Notes: generated by a model from the sequence alone, not told the origin. A DNA stretch of 7,791 nt from Schlegelella_A sp035493195 (GCA_035493195.1 DATJIM010000064.1:1-7791), one strand, 5' to 3'; shown: positions 1 to 6,699, counted from the stretch's first letter. Made by a program: numbers and translations.

Positions 1-36
1 TCCGACAAGCTGCGCACCTACCTCGACACGCTCTGA
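1..36 (+). CDS. 3' end of an unidentified upstream gene (partial)
   Basis: Reading from base 1, eleven codons (SDKLRTYLDTL) run to a TGA at 34-36. The fragment is too short to identify. It is accepted as a real gene end because a strong intrinsic terminator begins only 14 bases after the stop, as expected for the end of a transcription unit on this strand. The start lies outside the window. No function is offered. Confidence 0.6.
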   Translation, partial: SDKLRTYLDTL

Positions 37-50
37 AACCAGGGTTCACG

Positions 51-83
51 AGCGGTCCCGGTCGCGAGGTCGGGACCGCTTTT
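51..83 (+). terminator. Rho-independent terminator of the upstream gene
   Basis: AGCGGTCCCG (51-60) pairs perfectly with CGGGACCGCT (71-80) across a 10-base loop, giving a 10-bp GC-rich stem. The stem is followed by a short T run (80-83). The T run is short, but stem strength and position just after the TGA at 36 make termination the natural reading. It isolates the cyclase-hemH unit from the preceding gene. It is the only convincing intrinsic terminator in the window. Confidence 0.85.
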
Positions 84-117
84 GCATTCGAGCCGCGATA
101 AACTCGCGCCGGAATGC
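84..117. promoter_or_regulatory. Short inverted repeat around a -10-like box before the cyclase gene
   Basis: GCATTC (84-89) and GAATGC (112-117) form a 6-bp dyad around the least GC-rich spot of the leader. That spot holds a -10-like TAAACT (99-104, 4 of 6 matches to TATAAT) flanked by CGCG on each side (94-97, 105-108). No good -35 hexamer lies 16-18 bases upstream, where the preceding terminator sits. A promoter is needed somewhere in 84-136 because transcription from the left should stop at 83. Whether this dyad is an operator is unknown. Confidence 0.25.
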
Positions 118-136
118 CCAGCTGCCTCGTTTCGGC

Positions 137-1162
137 ATGACCCAGGTTCTGCAGCGCACCGTCCTCTTCGCCGATTTGCGCGGCAGCACCGCGATGTACG
201 AGACGCTCGGCAACGCCGAGGCCACCGCGGTCGTGAGCCGCAGCGTCGCCCTCCTCGCCCGCATCGTCACCGTGCACGGCGGCCACGTCATCAAGACGCT
301 CGGCGACGGCCTGATGGCGGTTTTCGAGCTGCCCAAGCAGGGCGTCAGCGCGGCCGACGACATGCACGACTCGCTTTCCCGCATCGGCATGGCCGACGAC
401 GTCGAGTCCGCTCCAGACTCGGAGCCGGGAAGCGAGGAAGCCTACGAAGGCGGCGCGCCGACGCTGCCGCCGCGCCCACCGGTGCCGCTCAAGCTCCAGG
501 TCGGCCTCGCGCACGGCGAGGTCGTCGAGATGGGCGGCGACGTCTTCGGCGATGCCGTCAACGTCGCCGCGCGGCTGCTCGACCACGCCGGAGACAACGA
601 GACGCTCGCGACGTCGACGGTCGTCGAGCAGCTCGGCGAGTGGGAACGCTCGCGCTTCCGCAGCCTCGACCGCATGCAGCTGCGCGGCCGCGTCGAGCCG
701 GTCCACGTGTACCTGCAGGAGCCGGTGCGCCGCTTCGGCGACACCGCGGCGACCGCGTACGGCGACATGCTGATCCCGGTCTCCGAGCCCGAGGGCATCC
801 GTCTCGTCTGGCTCGACCTCAACCGCATCTACTCGGGAAGCAGCCTGCCGGTGATCCTCGGTCGCAGCCCGCAGGCGACCTACATCATCGACGACACCCG
901 CGTCTCGCGGTCGCACGCGCGGATCGACTGGCACGGCGGAACCTTCCAGCTCGTCGACCTCAGCTACAACGGCACGTACGTGCGCTTCGACAACGACCCC
1001 GAGGTCATCAGCCTGCGCCGCGGCGCGTGCACGCTGCACGGCAGCGGCGTCATCGGCCTCGGCGCGCCACCCTCGGAGCCGATCAGCCCGTGCGTGCGAT
1101 TCGAGGTGATGAAGTTCGCCGACACCCAGCGCGGGCAGGCGTTCGACTTCGGCCTGAAGTGA
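137..1162 (+). CDS. Class III adenylate cyclase with C-terminal FHA domain
   Basis: This 341-residue soluble protein has two recognisable domains and no signal peptide or membrane segment. Residues 7-195 are a class III nucleotidyl cyclase, expected to make cAMP from ATP. Visible catalytic positions are metal-binding D13 (FADLRGST) and D57 (KTLGDG), base-contacting K53 and D135, and transition-state N142 and R146 (GDAVNVAARL). The Lys/Asp pair is the adenylate-type combination known from Rv1625c. Residues 86-117 are an acidic, proline-rich stretch inside the catalytic domain, while the beta-hairpin before D135 is shortened. Residues 237-300 are an FHA domain, a phosphothreonine-binding module, with G242-R243, S257-R258-S259-H260 and D274, S276, N278-G279-T280. 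No sensor domain precedes the cyclase, so input may come through FHA binding or the insert. The ATG at 137 places the first catalytic strand right at the N-terminus. No clear Shine-Dalgarno is seen. The TGA overlaps the hemH start (GTGA), implying coupled translation. Domain calls are firm; the in vivo product is inferred. Confidence 0.92.
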   Translation: MTQVLQRTVLFADLRGSTAMYETLGNAEATAVVSRSVALLARIVTVHGGHVIKTLGDGLMAVFELPKQGVSAADDMHDSLSRIGMADDVESAPDSEPGSEEAYEGGAPTLPPRPPVPLKLQVGLAHGEVVEMGGDVFGDAVNVAARLLDHAGDNETLATSTVVEQLGEWERSRFRSLDRMQLRGRVEPVHVYLQEPVRRFGDTAATAYGDMLIPVSEPEGIRLVWLDLNRIYSGSSLPVILGRSPQATYIIDDTRVSRSHARIDWHGGTFQLVDLSYNGTYVRFDNDPEVISLRRGACTLHGSGVIGLGAPPSEPISPCVRFEVMKFADTQRGQAFDFGLK

Positions 1163-2250
1163 CGTTCGCACCCGAGCCGGCGCACGCCCACGGGACCGCG
1201 CCGCGCACGGCCGTCATCGTCTGCAATCTCGGCACGCCGGACGCGCCGACGCCGGCAGCCGTCCGCCGCTACCTCGCCGAGTTCCTCAGCGATCCGCGCG
1301 TCGTCGAGATCCCGCGCGCGGCGTGGCTGCCGATCCTCCATGGCGTCGTGCTGCGCGTGCGGCCGGCGCGCTCGGCGAAGAAGTACGCGAGCATCTGGAC
1401 CGCCGAGGGCTCGCCGCTCAAGGTCTGGACCGAGCGGCAGGCGGCGCTCCTCGAAGGCTATCTCGGCCAGCGCGGCCAGCGCGTCCTGGTGCGCCACGCG
1501 ATGCGCTACGGCGCGCCATCGATCGCGTCGGTGCTCGATAGCGTCAAGGCCGCGGGCGCCGACCGCATCCTCGTCTTGCCGCTCTACCCGCAGTACGCGG
1601 CGTCGACGACCGCGAGCATCGCCGATGCCGTCGCCGAATGGCAGCGCCGCATCCGCAACGTTCCCGAACTCCGCTTCGTCAAGCACTACCACGACGACGC
1701 CGGCTACATCGACGCGCTCGCGGCACGCGTCCAGGAGCACTGGCGCGTCAACGGCCGCGCCGACAAGCTCGTCCTCAGCTTCCACGGCCTGCCGAGACGC
1801 TCGCTGACGCTCGGCGACCCGTACCACTGCGAATGCCTTGCGACCGGGCGGCTCCTCGCCGAGCGCCTCAAGCTGCGCGAGGGCGAAGTCGCCGTCACCT
1901 TCCAGAGCCGCTTCGGTCGCGCCGCCTGGCTCGAGCCGTACACCGAGCCGACGCTGGTGTCACTGGCGCGCTCGGGAGTCGGCCGCGTCGACGTGTTCTG
2001 CCCCGGCTTCACATCCGACTGCCTCGAAACGCTCGAGGAGATCGGCCTGGCCGCGCGCGCTGCGTTCCTGGCCGCAGGAGGCAGGGAGTTCCATTGCATC
2101 GCCTGCCTCAACGACCAGCACGCGTGGATCGCGGCGCTCGCGGGCATCGCGATGCGCCACCTGCAGGGCTGGGACACGGCGGCTGCCGATGACGTCGGCG
2201 CGCTCGACGCGCAACGCCGGCGCGCGCTCGCCGCCGGCGCGCCCACATGA
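1159..2250 (+). CDS. hemH: Ferrochelatase (protoporphyrin ferrochelatase)
   Basis: HemH inserts Fe2+ into protoporphyrin IX to make protohaem, the last step of the protoporphyrin-dependent haem pathway, in the cytoplasm or at the inner membrane face. The 363 residues are the usual length for betaproteobacteria. Family landmarks are VIVCNLGTPDAP near residue 25, YLAEFLSDPRVVEIP, RYGAPSI, LPLYPQYAASTT, SFHGLP with the catalytic H209, and CPGFTSDCLETLEEI with the catalytic E290. The GTG at 1159 is chosen because it overlaps the cyclase TGA as GTGA and gives the expected VTFAPEP...HG N-terminus. The frame is open far upstream, but that part is a shadow of the cyclase gene. Cysteines include C224 and C226 (CEC), C281, C288, and C313 and C316 (CIAC). 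Some ferrochelatases carry a [2Fe-2S] cluster, but this pattern is not enough to claim one. Expression is probably coupled to the cyclase. Confidence 0.96.
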   Translation: MTFAPEPAHAHGTAPRTAVIVCNLGTPDAPTPAAVRRYLAEFLSDPRVVEIPRAAWLPILHGVVLRVRPARSAKKYASIWTAEGSPLKVWTERQAALLEGYLGQRGQRVLVRHAMRYGAPSIASVLDSVKAAGADRILVLPLYPQYAASTTASIADAVAEWQRRIRNVPELRFVKHYHDDAGYIDALAARVQEHWRVNGRADKLVLSFHGLPRRSLTLGDPYHCECLATGRLLAERLKLREGEVAVTFQSRFGRAAWLEPYTEPTLVSLARSGVGRVDVFCPGFTSDCLETLEEIGLAARAAFLAAGGREFHCIACLNDQHAWIAALAGIAMRHLQGWDTAAADDVGALDAQRRRALAAGAPT

Positions 2251-2350
2251 GCGGCGGGAGCGCCGATTGCATGAGAGTTCGGCCCGTTGCGGGGATCGGC
2301 CGCGGCAGGTAATCATCCATCCAATCCCTTTGACCACAGCGAGATCACCC

Positions 2351-3448
2351 ATGAGACAAGTCCACCGCCTGTTCGTCGGCACCGCGCTCGGCGTGCTCGC
2401 GACCGTCGCAGTCGCGCAGGTTCCCGCAGGCTATCCCGCGACGTACGCCGACACCATCGCCGGCGCCAAGAAGGAAGGTAAGGTCGTCGTCTACAGCACG
2501 ACCGACAGCGCAGCGGCGAAGTTCCTCATCGACGACTTCAAGGCGCTCTATCCCGGCATCTCGGTCGAGTACAACGACATGAACTCGACCGAGGTCTACA
2601 ACCGCTTCATCAGCGAGAAGGCCGCGAACGCGGGCTCTGCCGACGTCCTCTGGAGCTCGTCGATGGACCTGCAGATCAAGCTCGCCAACGAAGGTGGCGC
2701 CCTCACCTATGCGTCGCCCGAGATCCCGCACCTGCCGTCTTGGGCGGTGTGGAAGAACGAAGCGTTCGGGACGACCTACGAGCCGCTCGCGATCGTCTAC
2801 AACAAGCGGCTGCTGAGCGGCGACGAGATCCCGCAGAGCCACGCCGACCTGCTGCGCGTCTTCACGACCAAGGCCGACAAGCTGAAGGGCAAGGTGACGA
2901 CGTACGACATCGAGAAGTCGGGCGTCGGCTTCATGCTGATCACGCAGGACAGCAAGTACAACCCGCAGTTCTGGGACATGGTCAAGGCGCTGGGCGCCGT
3001 CGGGCCGCGCGTGCAGTCGAGCGCCGGCACCATGATGGAGCGGATCAGCTCGGGCGAGAACCTGCTCGGCTTCAACATCTTCAACTCGTACGCGGCCCTG
3101 CGCGCCAAGAAGGATCCGTCGATCGGGATCGTGCTGCCCAAGGACTACGCGCTCGTGATGTCGCGCGTGATGTTCATTTCGAAGACGGCGAAGAACCCGA
3201 ACGCGGGCAAGCTCTGGCTCGACTACATCCTCTCCAAGCGCGGCCAGACGATCATCGCCAACCAGTCCGAGCTCGGCTCGATCCGCAGCGACGTCGAGGG
3301 CGAGATGACCGTCGCCGGCTACACCAAGCAGCTCGGCGCCGCGGCCAAGCCGATCCCGGTTAGCGCCGACCTCCTCACCTACCTCGACCAGACCAAGCGT
3401 CTCGACTTCATCAAGCAGTGGCAGGCGGCGATGAAGGCCGGCAAGTAG
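2351..3448 (+). CDS. Periplasmic substrate-binding protein of an ABC importer (AfuA/FbpA-like, COG1840 type)
   Basis: This 365-residue solute-binding protein captures substrate in the periplasm and delivers it to the permease encoded next. Residues 1-22 are a Sec signal peptide: basic MRQVHR, hydrophobic core, and an AVA-Q cleavage site after A22. There is no lipobox cysteine. The mature protein opens with YADTIAGAKKEGKVVVYSTTD, the characteristic start of the ferric-iron/phosphonate/thiamine-type binding proteins, followed by FKALYPGISVEY. In ferric-binding FbpA-type members a Tyr-Tyr pair late in the protein holds Fe3+. Here the corresponding region reads FNIFNSYAAL, with a single Tyr (Y247) and no YY. 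The common label 'iron(III) transporter' is therefore only tentative; an organic or phosphorylated ligand is possible. The ATG at 2351 is chosen because the signal peptide starts there, and SD-like bases are weak. The stop directly abuts the permease ATG. The 100-base gap upstream has only weak promoter-like sequence. Confidence 0.93.
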   Translation: MRQVHRLFVGTALGVLATVAVAQVPAGYPATYADTIAGAKKEGKVVVYSTTDSAAAKFLIDDFKALYPGISVEYNDMNSTEVYNRFISEKAANAGSADVLWSSSMDLQIKLANEGGALTYASPEIPHLPSWAVWKNEAFGTTYEPLAIVYNKRLLSGDEIPQSHADLLRVFTTKADKLKGKVTTYDIEKSGVGFMLITQDSKYNPQFWDMVKALGAVGPRVQSSAGTMMERISSGENLLGFNIFNSYAALRAKKDPSIGIVLPKDYALVMSRVMFISKTAKNPNAGKLWLDYILSKRGQTIIANQSELGSIRSDVEGEMTVAGYTKQLGAAAKPIPVSADLLTYLDQTKRLDFIKQWQAAMKAGK

Positions 3449-5131
3449 ATGGCGCTCGCGCAGTCGCGGTCGGGCCCGGCCCGGCTCATCGTCATCGGGC
3501 TGACCGCGCTCGCCGTCTTCCTGCCGCTCGGGCTCATCACCTACCAGAGCCTGCTCGACGCGCCCTTCTTCGCGCCGCACAAGATTGGGCTGAACGCCTT
3601 CGACTTCATCTTCCGCGACAGCGACTTCTGGGACTCGCTGAAGAATTCGGTCGTCATCGCCGCAGCGATGGCGCTGATCGCGGTGCCGCTCGGCGGCATC
3701 CTCGCGTTCCTGATGATCCGCACCGACCTGCCGGGTCGCACCTGGATCGAGCCGTTGCTGCTCATCCCGGTATTCGTCTCGCCGATGGTGCTCGGCTTCG
3801 GCTACGTCGTCGCCGCCGGGCCGGTCGGCTTCTATTCGGTGTGGGCGAAGGATCTGCTCGGCGGTGTGCCGTGGAACGTCTATTCGCTGACCGGCATCGC
3901 GGTCATCGCCGGCCTCACCCACGTCCCGCACGTGTACCTCTACTCGTCGTCGGCGCTGAAGAGCCTCGGCTCCGACGTCGAGGAAGCGGCGCGGATGGCC
4001 GGCTCGACGCCGTTCCAGGTCGCGCGCGACGTCAGCCTGCCGATGGTGACGCCCGCGCTCCTCTTCTCGGGCGTCCTGGTCTTCTTCCTCGGCTTCGAGA
4101 TCTTCGGCCTGCCGCTCGTCCTCGGCGATCCCGAAGGACACCTCGTCCTCGCCACGTACCTCTACAAGCTCACCAACAAGCTCGGCACGCCGTCGTACCA
4201 CCTGATGGCAGCGGTCGCCGTCTGCATCATCGCGGTGACGTTTCCGCTCGTCATGCTGCAGCGCTACCTGCTGAAGAACGCCGGCAAGTTCGTCACCGTT
4301 CGCGGCAAGGCAGGTCGTCAGCGGCCGCTGCCGCTCGGCGGCTGGCGCTGGGTTGCGGCCGCGATCCTCGTCTTGTGGCTGTTCGTCACGATCGTCGTGC
4401 CGCTCTCCGGCATCGCCCTGCGCGCGCTCGTCACCAACTGGGGCGAAGGCGTCAAGCTCGCCGAGGTGCTGACGCTCGACAACTTCCGCGAGGTGATGGG
4501 CCAGCCGACGCTCGTTCGCGGCATCGTCAACACGGTGCTGATCGGGATCATCGGCGGCGCCGCGGCGGTCGCGTGCTACACAGCGATCGGCCTCGCGACC
4601 CATCGCAAGAACGACGGCTGGTCGCGCTTCGTCGATTACCTCGTGCTGGTTCCGCGCGCGGTCCCCGGGCTGCTCGCCGGCCTCGCGTTTCTCTGGGTGT
4701 TCCTCTTCTTTCCGCCGCTCTCGCCGCTGCGCTCGACGATCTTCGCGGTCTGGATCGCGTACACCGTCGTCTGGCTCGCCTACGGCATGCGGCTCGTCTC
4801 GAGCTCGCTGCTGCAGGTCGGCCCCGAGCTCGAGGAGGCGGCGCGGAGCGCCGGCGCGAGCCGCGGCCGTGTCAGCCGCGACGTCACGCTGCCGCTGATC
4901 CGCTATGGCCTGCTCGCGAGCTGGCTGCTCGTCTTCATGATCTTCGAGCGCGAATACTCGACCGGCGTCTACCTGCTCGCGCCGGGAACCGAGGTGATCG
5001 GCTCGCTGCTCGTCTCGCTGTGGGGCACCGGGGCCGCCGAATCGGTCGCCGCGCTCTCGTTCATCAACGTGGTGCTGGTCGCCATCGGCCTCACGGTCGC
5101 CCTGCGATTCGGAGTGAAGCTCCATGACTGA
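3449..5131 (+). CDS. ABC importer permease, fused two-domain FbpB type
   Basis: This 560-residue inner-membrane protein forms the translocation path of the importer. It is an internal duplication. Each half has about six hydrophobic segments (by eye around 12-32, 68-90, 100-122, 144-166, 200-225, 248-270, then 298-322, 360-385, 395-418, 428-448, 480-500, 530-552). Each half also carries an EAA loop that docks on the ATPase: EEAARMAG at 178-185 with LP soon after, and EEAARSAG at 462-469 with LP soon after. One polypeptide with both transmembrane domains is the arrangement of FbpB/FutB/ThiP-type permeases, so a single copy suffices per transporter. The ATG follows the binding-protein TAG with no gap; a short AAGG at 3434-3437 may serve as SD. 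The end overlaps the ATPase start by 8 bases (ATGACTGA), so translation of the two is probably coupled. Confidence 0.94.
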   Translation: MALAQSRSGPARLIVIGLTALAVFLPLGLITYQSLLDAPFFAPHKIGLNAFDFIFRDSDFWDSLKNSVVIAAAMALIAVPLGGILAFLMIRTDLPGRTWIEPLLLIPVFVSPMVLGFGYVVAAGPVGFYSVWAKDLLGGVPWNVYSLTGIAVIAGLTHVPHVYLYSSSALKSLGSDVEEAARMAGSTPFQVARDVSLPMVTPALLFSGVLVFFLGFEIFGLPLVLGDPEGHLVLATYLYKLTNKLGTPSYHLMAAVAVCIIAVTFPLVMLQRYLLKNAGKFVTVRGKAGRQRPLPLGGWRWVAAAILVLWLFVTIVVPLSGIALRALVTNWGEGVKLAEVLTLDNFREVMGQPTLVRGIVNTVLIGIIGGAAAVACYTAIGLATHRKNDGWSRFVDYLVLVPRAVPGLLAGLAFLWVFLFFPPLSPLRSTIFAVWIAYTVVWLAYGMRLVSSSLLQVGPELEEAARSAGASRGRVSRDVTLPLIRYGLLASWLLVFMIFEREYSTGVYLLAPGTEVIGSLLVSLWGTGAAESVAALSFINVVLVAIGLTVALRFGVKLHD

Positions 5132-6230
5132 ACCCGCGACTGCCACTGCGAGCACCGCAGCCAACGCCGCCGCTGTCGACAAGCTGCGCGTCGACGACCT
5201 CCACCTCTCGTACGGCGACAACGCGATCCTGAAGGGCGTGTCGATGCGGCTGGCGCAGGGCGAGGTCGTGTCGCTGCTCGGACCGTCGGGAAGCGGCAAG
5301 ACGACCCTGTTGCGCGCTGTCGCGGGCCTCGAGGCGCCGCACCGCGGAACGATCCGGATCGACGAGCGCGTCGTCTTCGACTCTGCGCAGCGCGTCGAGC
5401 TGCCCGCGGAGAAGCGCAACCTCGGCCTCGTCTTCCAGTCGTACGCGCTCTGGCCGCACCGCACCGTCGCCGACAACGTCGCGTACGGGCTGAAGCTGCG
5501 CAACGTCGCCACTGCGGAGTCGAAGCCGCGCGTCCAGACCGCGCTCGCCAACCTCGGCCTCGGCCAGCTCGGCGCGCGCCTGCCTCACCAGCTCTCGGGG
5601 GGCCAGCAGCAGCGCGTCGCGATCGCGCGCGCACTCGTCTACAACCCGCCCGTCATCCTGATGGACGAGCCGCTCTCGAACCTGGACGCCAAGCTGCGCG
5701 AGGAAGCGCGCGCGTGGCTGCGCGAGCTGATCCTGAAGATGAAGCTCTCGGCGCTCGTCGTCACCCACGACCAGAACGAGGCGATGGCGATGTCGGATCG
5801 CATCCTGCTGCTCAACAACGGCGTCATCGAGCAGGAAGGAACGCCGCAGGAGCTCTACGGTCAGCCGCGCACGCTCTTCGTCGCCGACTTCATGGGCAGC
5901 AACAACCGCGTGCCGGGCAAGATCGCCGAGCGCCGCGGCAACGCCGCGCTGCTCGCCGGCGACGGCTGGCGGCTCTGGGGCGAGGCGCGCGGCGCCGCCG
6001 CGGCGGGCGCCGACGCGACCGGCATGATCCGGCTCGAGCGCGTCCGCCTCGCCGAAGGCGCCGGCGACAACGCGATCAAGCTGCCGCTCGTCACGTCGAT
6101 GTTCCTCGGCGACCGCTGGGAGTACCTCTTCCACCAGGGCGACCTGCGCTTGCGCGCGTACGGGGCACAGCCCTTGCCGCCCGGAGACCAATGGCTCGAG
6201 ATTCCGCGAGAGAGCTTCTGGATCTTCTGA
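5124..6230 (+). CDS. ABC importer ATP-binding protein (FbpC/PotA-like)
   Basis: This 368-residue cytoplasmic ATPase powers the importer, acting as a dimer on the permease EAA loops. All expected motifs are intact: Walker A GPSGSGKTT at 53-61 (K59), signature LSGGQ at 157-161, Walker B ILMDEP with D181 and catalytic E182, D-loop SNLDA, and the switch histidine H215 in VTHDQ. Residues from about 240 to the end form a TOBE-like C-terminal regulatory region, beginning at GSNNRVPGKIAE, as in iron, polyamine and phosphonate importers. The ATG at 5124 has GGAG at 5111-5114, nine bases upstream. The gene overlaps the permease by 8 bases and completes a three-gene cassette with the expected one-each stoichiometry. 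Base composition and codon use look like the neighbouring genes, so there is no obvious mark of recent transfer. The substrate cannot be read from the ATPase. Confidence 0.95.
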   Translation: MTEPATATASTAANAAAVDKLRVDDLHLSYGDNAILKGVSMRLAQGEVVSLLGPSGSGKTTLLRAVAGLEAPHRGTIRIDERVVFDSAQRVELPAEKRNLGLVFQSYALWPHRTVADNVAYGLKLRNVATAESKPRVQTALANLGLGQLGARLPHQLSGGQQQRVAIARALVYNPPVILMDEPLSNLDAKLREEARAWLRELILKMKLSALVVTHDQNEAMAMSDRILLLNNGVIEQEGTPQELYGQPRTLFVADFMGSNNRVPGKIAERRGNAALLAGDGWRLWGEARGAAAAGADATGMIRLERVRLAEGAGDNAIKLPLVTSMFLGDRWEYLFHQGDLRLRAYGAQPLPPGDQWLEIPRESFWIF

Positions 6231-6246
6231 GCGCGAGCGTTCGCGC
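6231..6246 (+). promoter_or_regulatory. Perfect hairpin between the ATPase stop and the hslR start
   Basis: GCGCGA (6231-6236) pairs perfectly with TCGCGC (6241-6246) around a GCGT tetraloop, directly after the ATPase TGA and ending three bases before the hslR ATG at 6250. There is no following T run, so it is not a canonical intrinsic terminator. In mRNA it would cover the place where an hslR ribosome-binding site should be, and no free SD is visible. It may dampen hslR translation or protect a 3' end. In such GC-rich DNA, chance is also plausible. Confidence 0.35.
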
Positions 6247-6249
6247 GCC

Positions 6250-6672
6250 ATGCCCGCGCCGGCCGACATGAGCGAGCGCTACCGGCTCGACAAGTGGCTC
6301 TGGGCGGCGCGCTTCTACAAGACGCGCGCGCTCGCCGCCGACGACATCGAGCGCGGCCGCGTGTCGGTGAACGCGCAGCTCGCCAAGGCGTCGCGCGAGC
6401 TGCACGAGGGCGACATCGTCGAGCTGCGCAGGCAGCAGAGCGTGCGAACGATCGTCGTTCGTGCGGTCAGCCGGCAGCGCGGCCCGGCCGCCGAGGCGCA
6501 GGCGCTCTACGAGGAAACCGCCGAGAGCATCGCCCGGCGCGAGCGCGAGGCCGCAGAGCGCAAGCTCCGCCCCGAGCCGGCGTCGACGATGGCCCAAGGG
6601 CGGCCGACCAAGCGCGACCGCCGCCAGCTCGCCGACTGGGACCGCTGGAGCGCATCGGCCGACCCCGATTGA
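6250..6672 (+). CDS. hslR: Hsp15-family S4-domain RNA-binding heat-shock protein
   Basis: This 140-residue basic protein resembles E. coli Hsp15. That protein binds free 50S subunits carrying peptidyl-tRNA after abortive dissociation and helps recycle them. The S4 RNA-binding domain spans about residues 10-70: RLDKWLWAARFYKTRALA, then RGRVSVNAQLAKASRELHEGDIVEL. The family tail follows: RGPAAEAQALYEETAES, then a basic segment ending RPTKRDRRQLADWDRW. An ATG at 6250 or a second at 6268 (M7, giving MSERYRLDKWLW) would both fit. 6250 is used as the longer choice, but 6268 resembles many family N-termini equally well. Neither has a clear SD, and a hairpin sits just before 6250. The gene follows the importer by 19 bases and precedes grpE, its usual neighbour in betaproteobacteria as far as I recall. 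No separate heat-shock promoter is visible before it. Confidence 0.93.
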   Translation: MPAPADMSERYRLDKWLWAARFYKTRALAADDIERGRVSVNAQLAKASRELHEGDIVELRRQQSVRTIVVRAVSRQRGPAAEAQALYEETAESIARREREAAERKLRPEPASTMAQGRPTKRDRRQLADWDRWSASADPD

Positions 6673-6699
6673 GCCGTTCTCCGGCGGCGAAAATTCCCT

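Noticed and set aside
82..1158. Open frame running into hemH from upstream, suggesting a longer fused ferrochelatase
   Set aside because: The N-terminal part is Arg/Pro/His-rich shadow of the cyclase gene in another frame. The GTG at 1159 gives a normal-length HemH.
2253..2266. Small hairpin CGGCG/CGCCG after hemH as a terminator
   Set aside because: Five-base stem with no T run; common by chance at this GC content.
2287..2313. Promoter-like TTGCGG (2287-2292) and GGTAAT (2308-2313) before the importer
   Set aside because: Only three and four matches to the hexamers with a short 15-base spacer. It is too weak to call, although a promoter in this 100-base gap is possible.
2305..2325. Possible Fur box near GGTAATCAT before the importer
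   Set aside because: Only about half a Fur half-site is present and no symmetrical partner was found, so iron control cannot be claimed from sequence.
1838..2350. Upstream extension of the binding-protein frame through the hemH 3' region
   Set aside because: The extension overlaps hemH and reads as low-complexity Ser/Arg/Ala. A proper signal peptide begins at the ATG at 2351.
2345..5551. Very long minus-strand open frame (1068 codons) opposite the importer genes
   Set aside because: It is antisense to three clearly real genes with full family motifs, and its translation is Arg/Asp/Glu/Ala-rich low-complexity text typical of codon-bias shadows in GC-rich DNA.
5091..6269. Minus-strand open frame of 392 codons opposite the ATPase gene
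   Set aside because: Antisense shadow of an intact ATPase gene with all Walker and signature motifs, and with no recognisable protein domain of its own.
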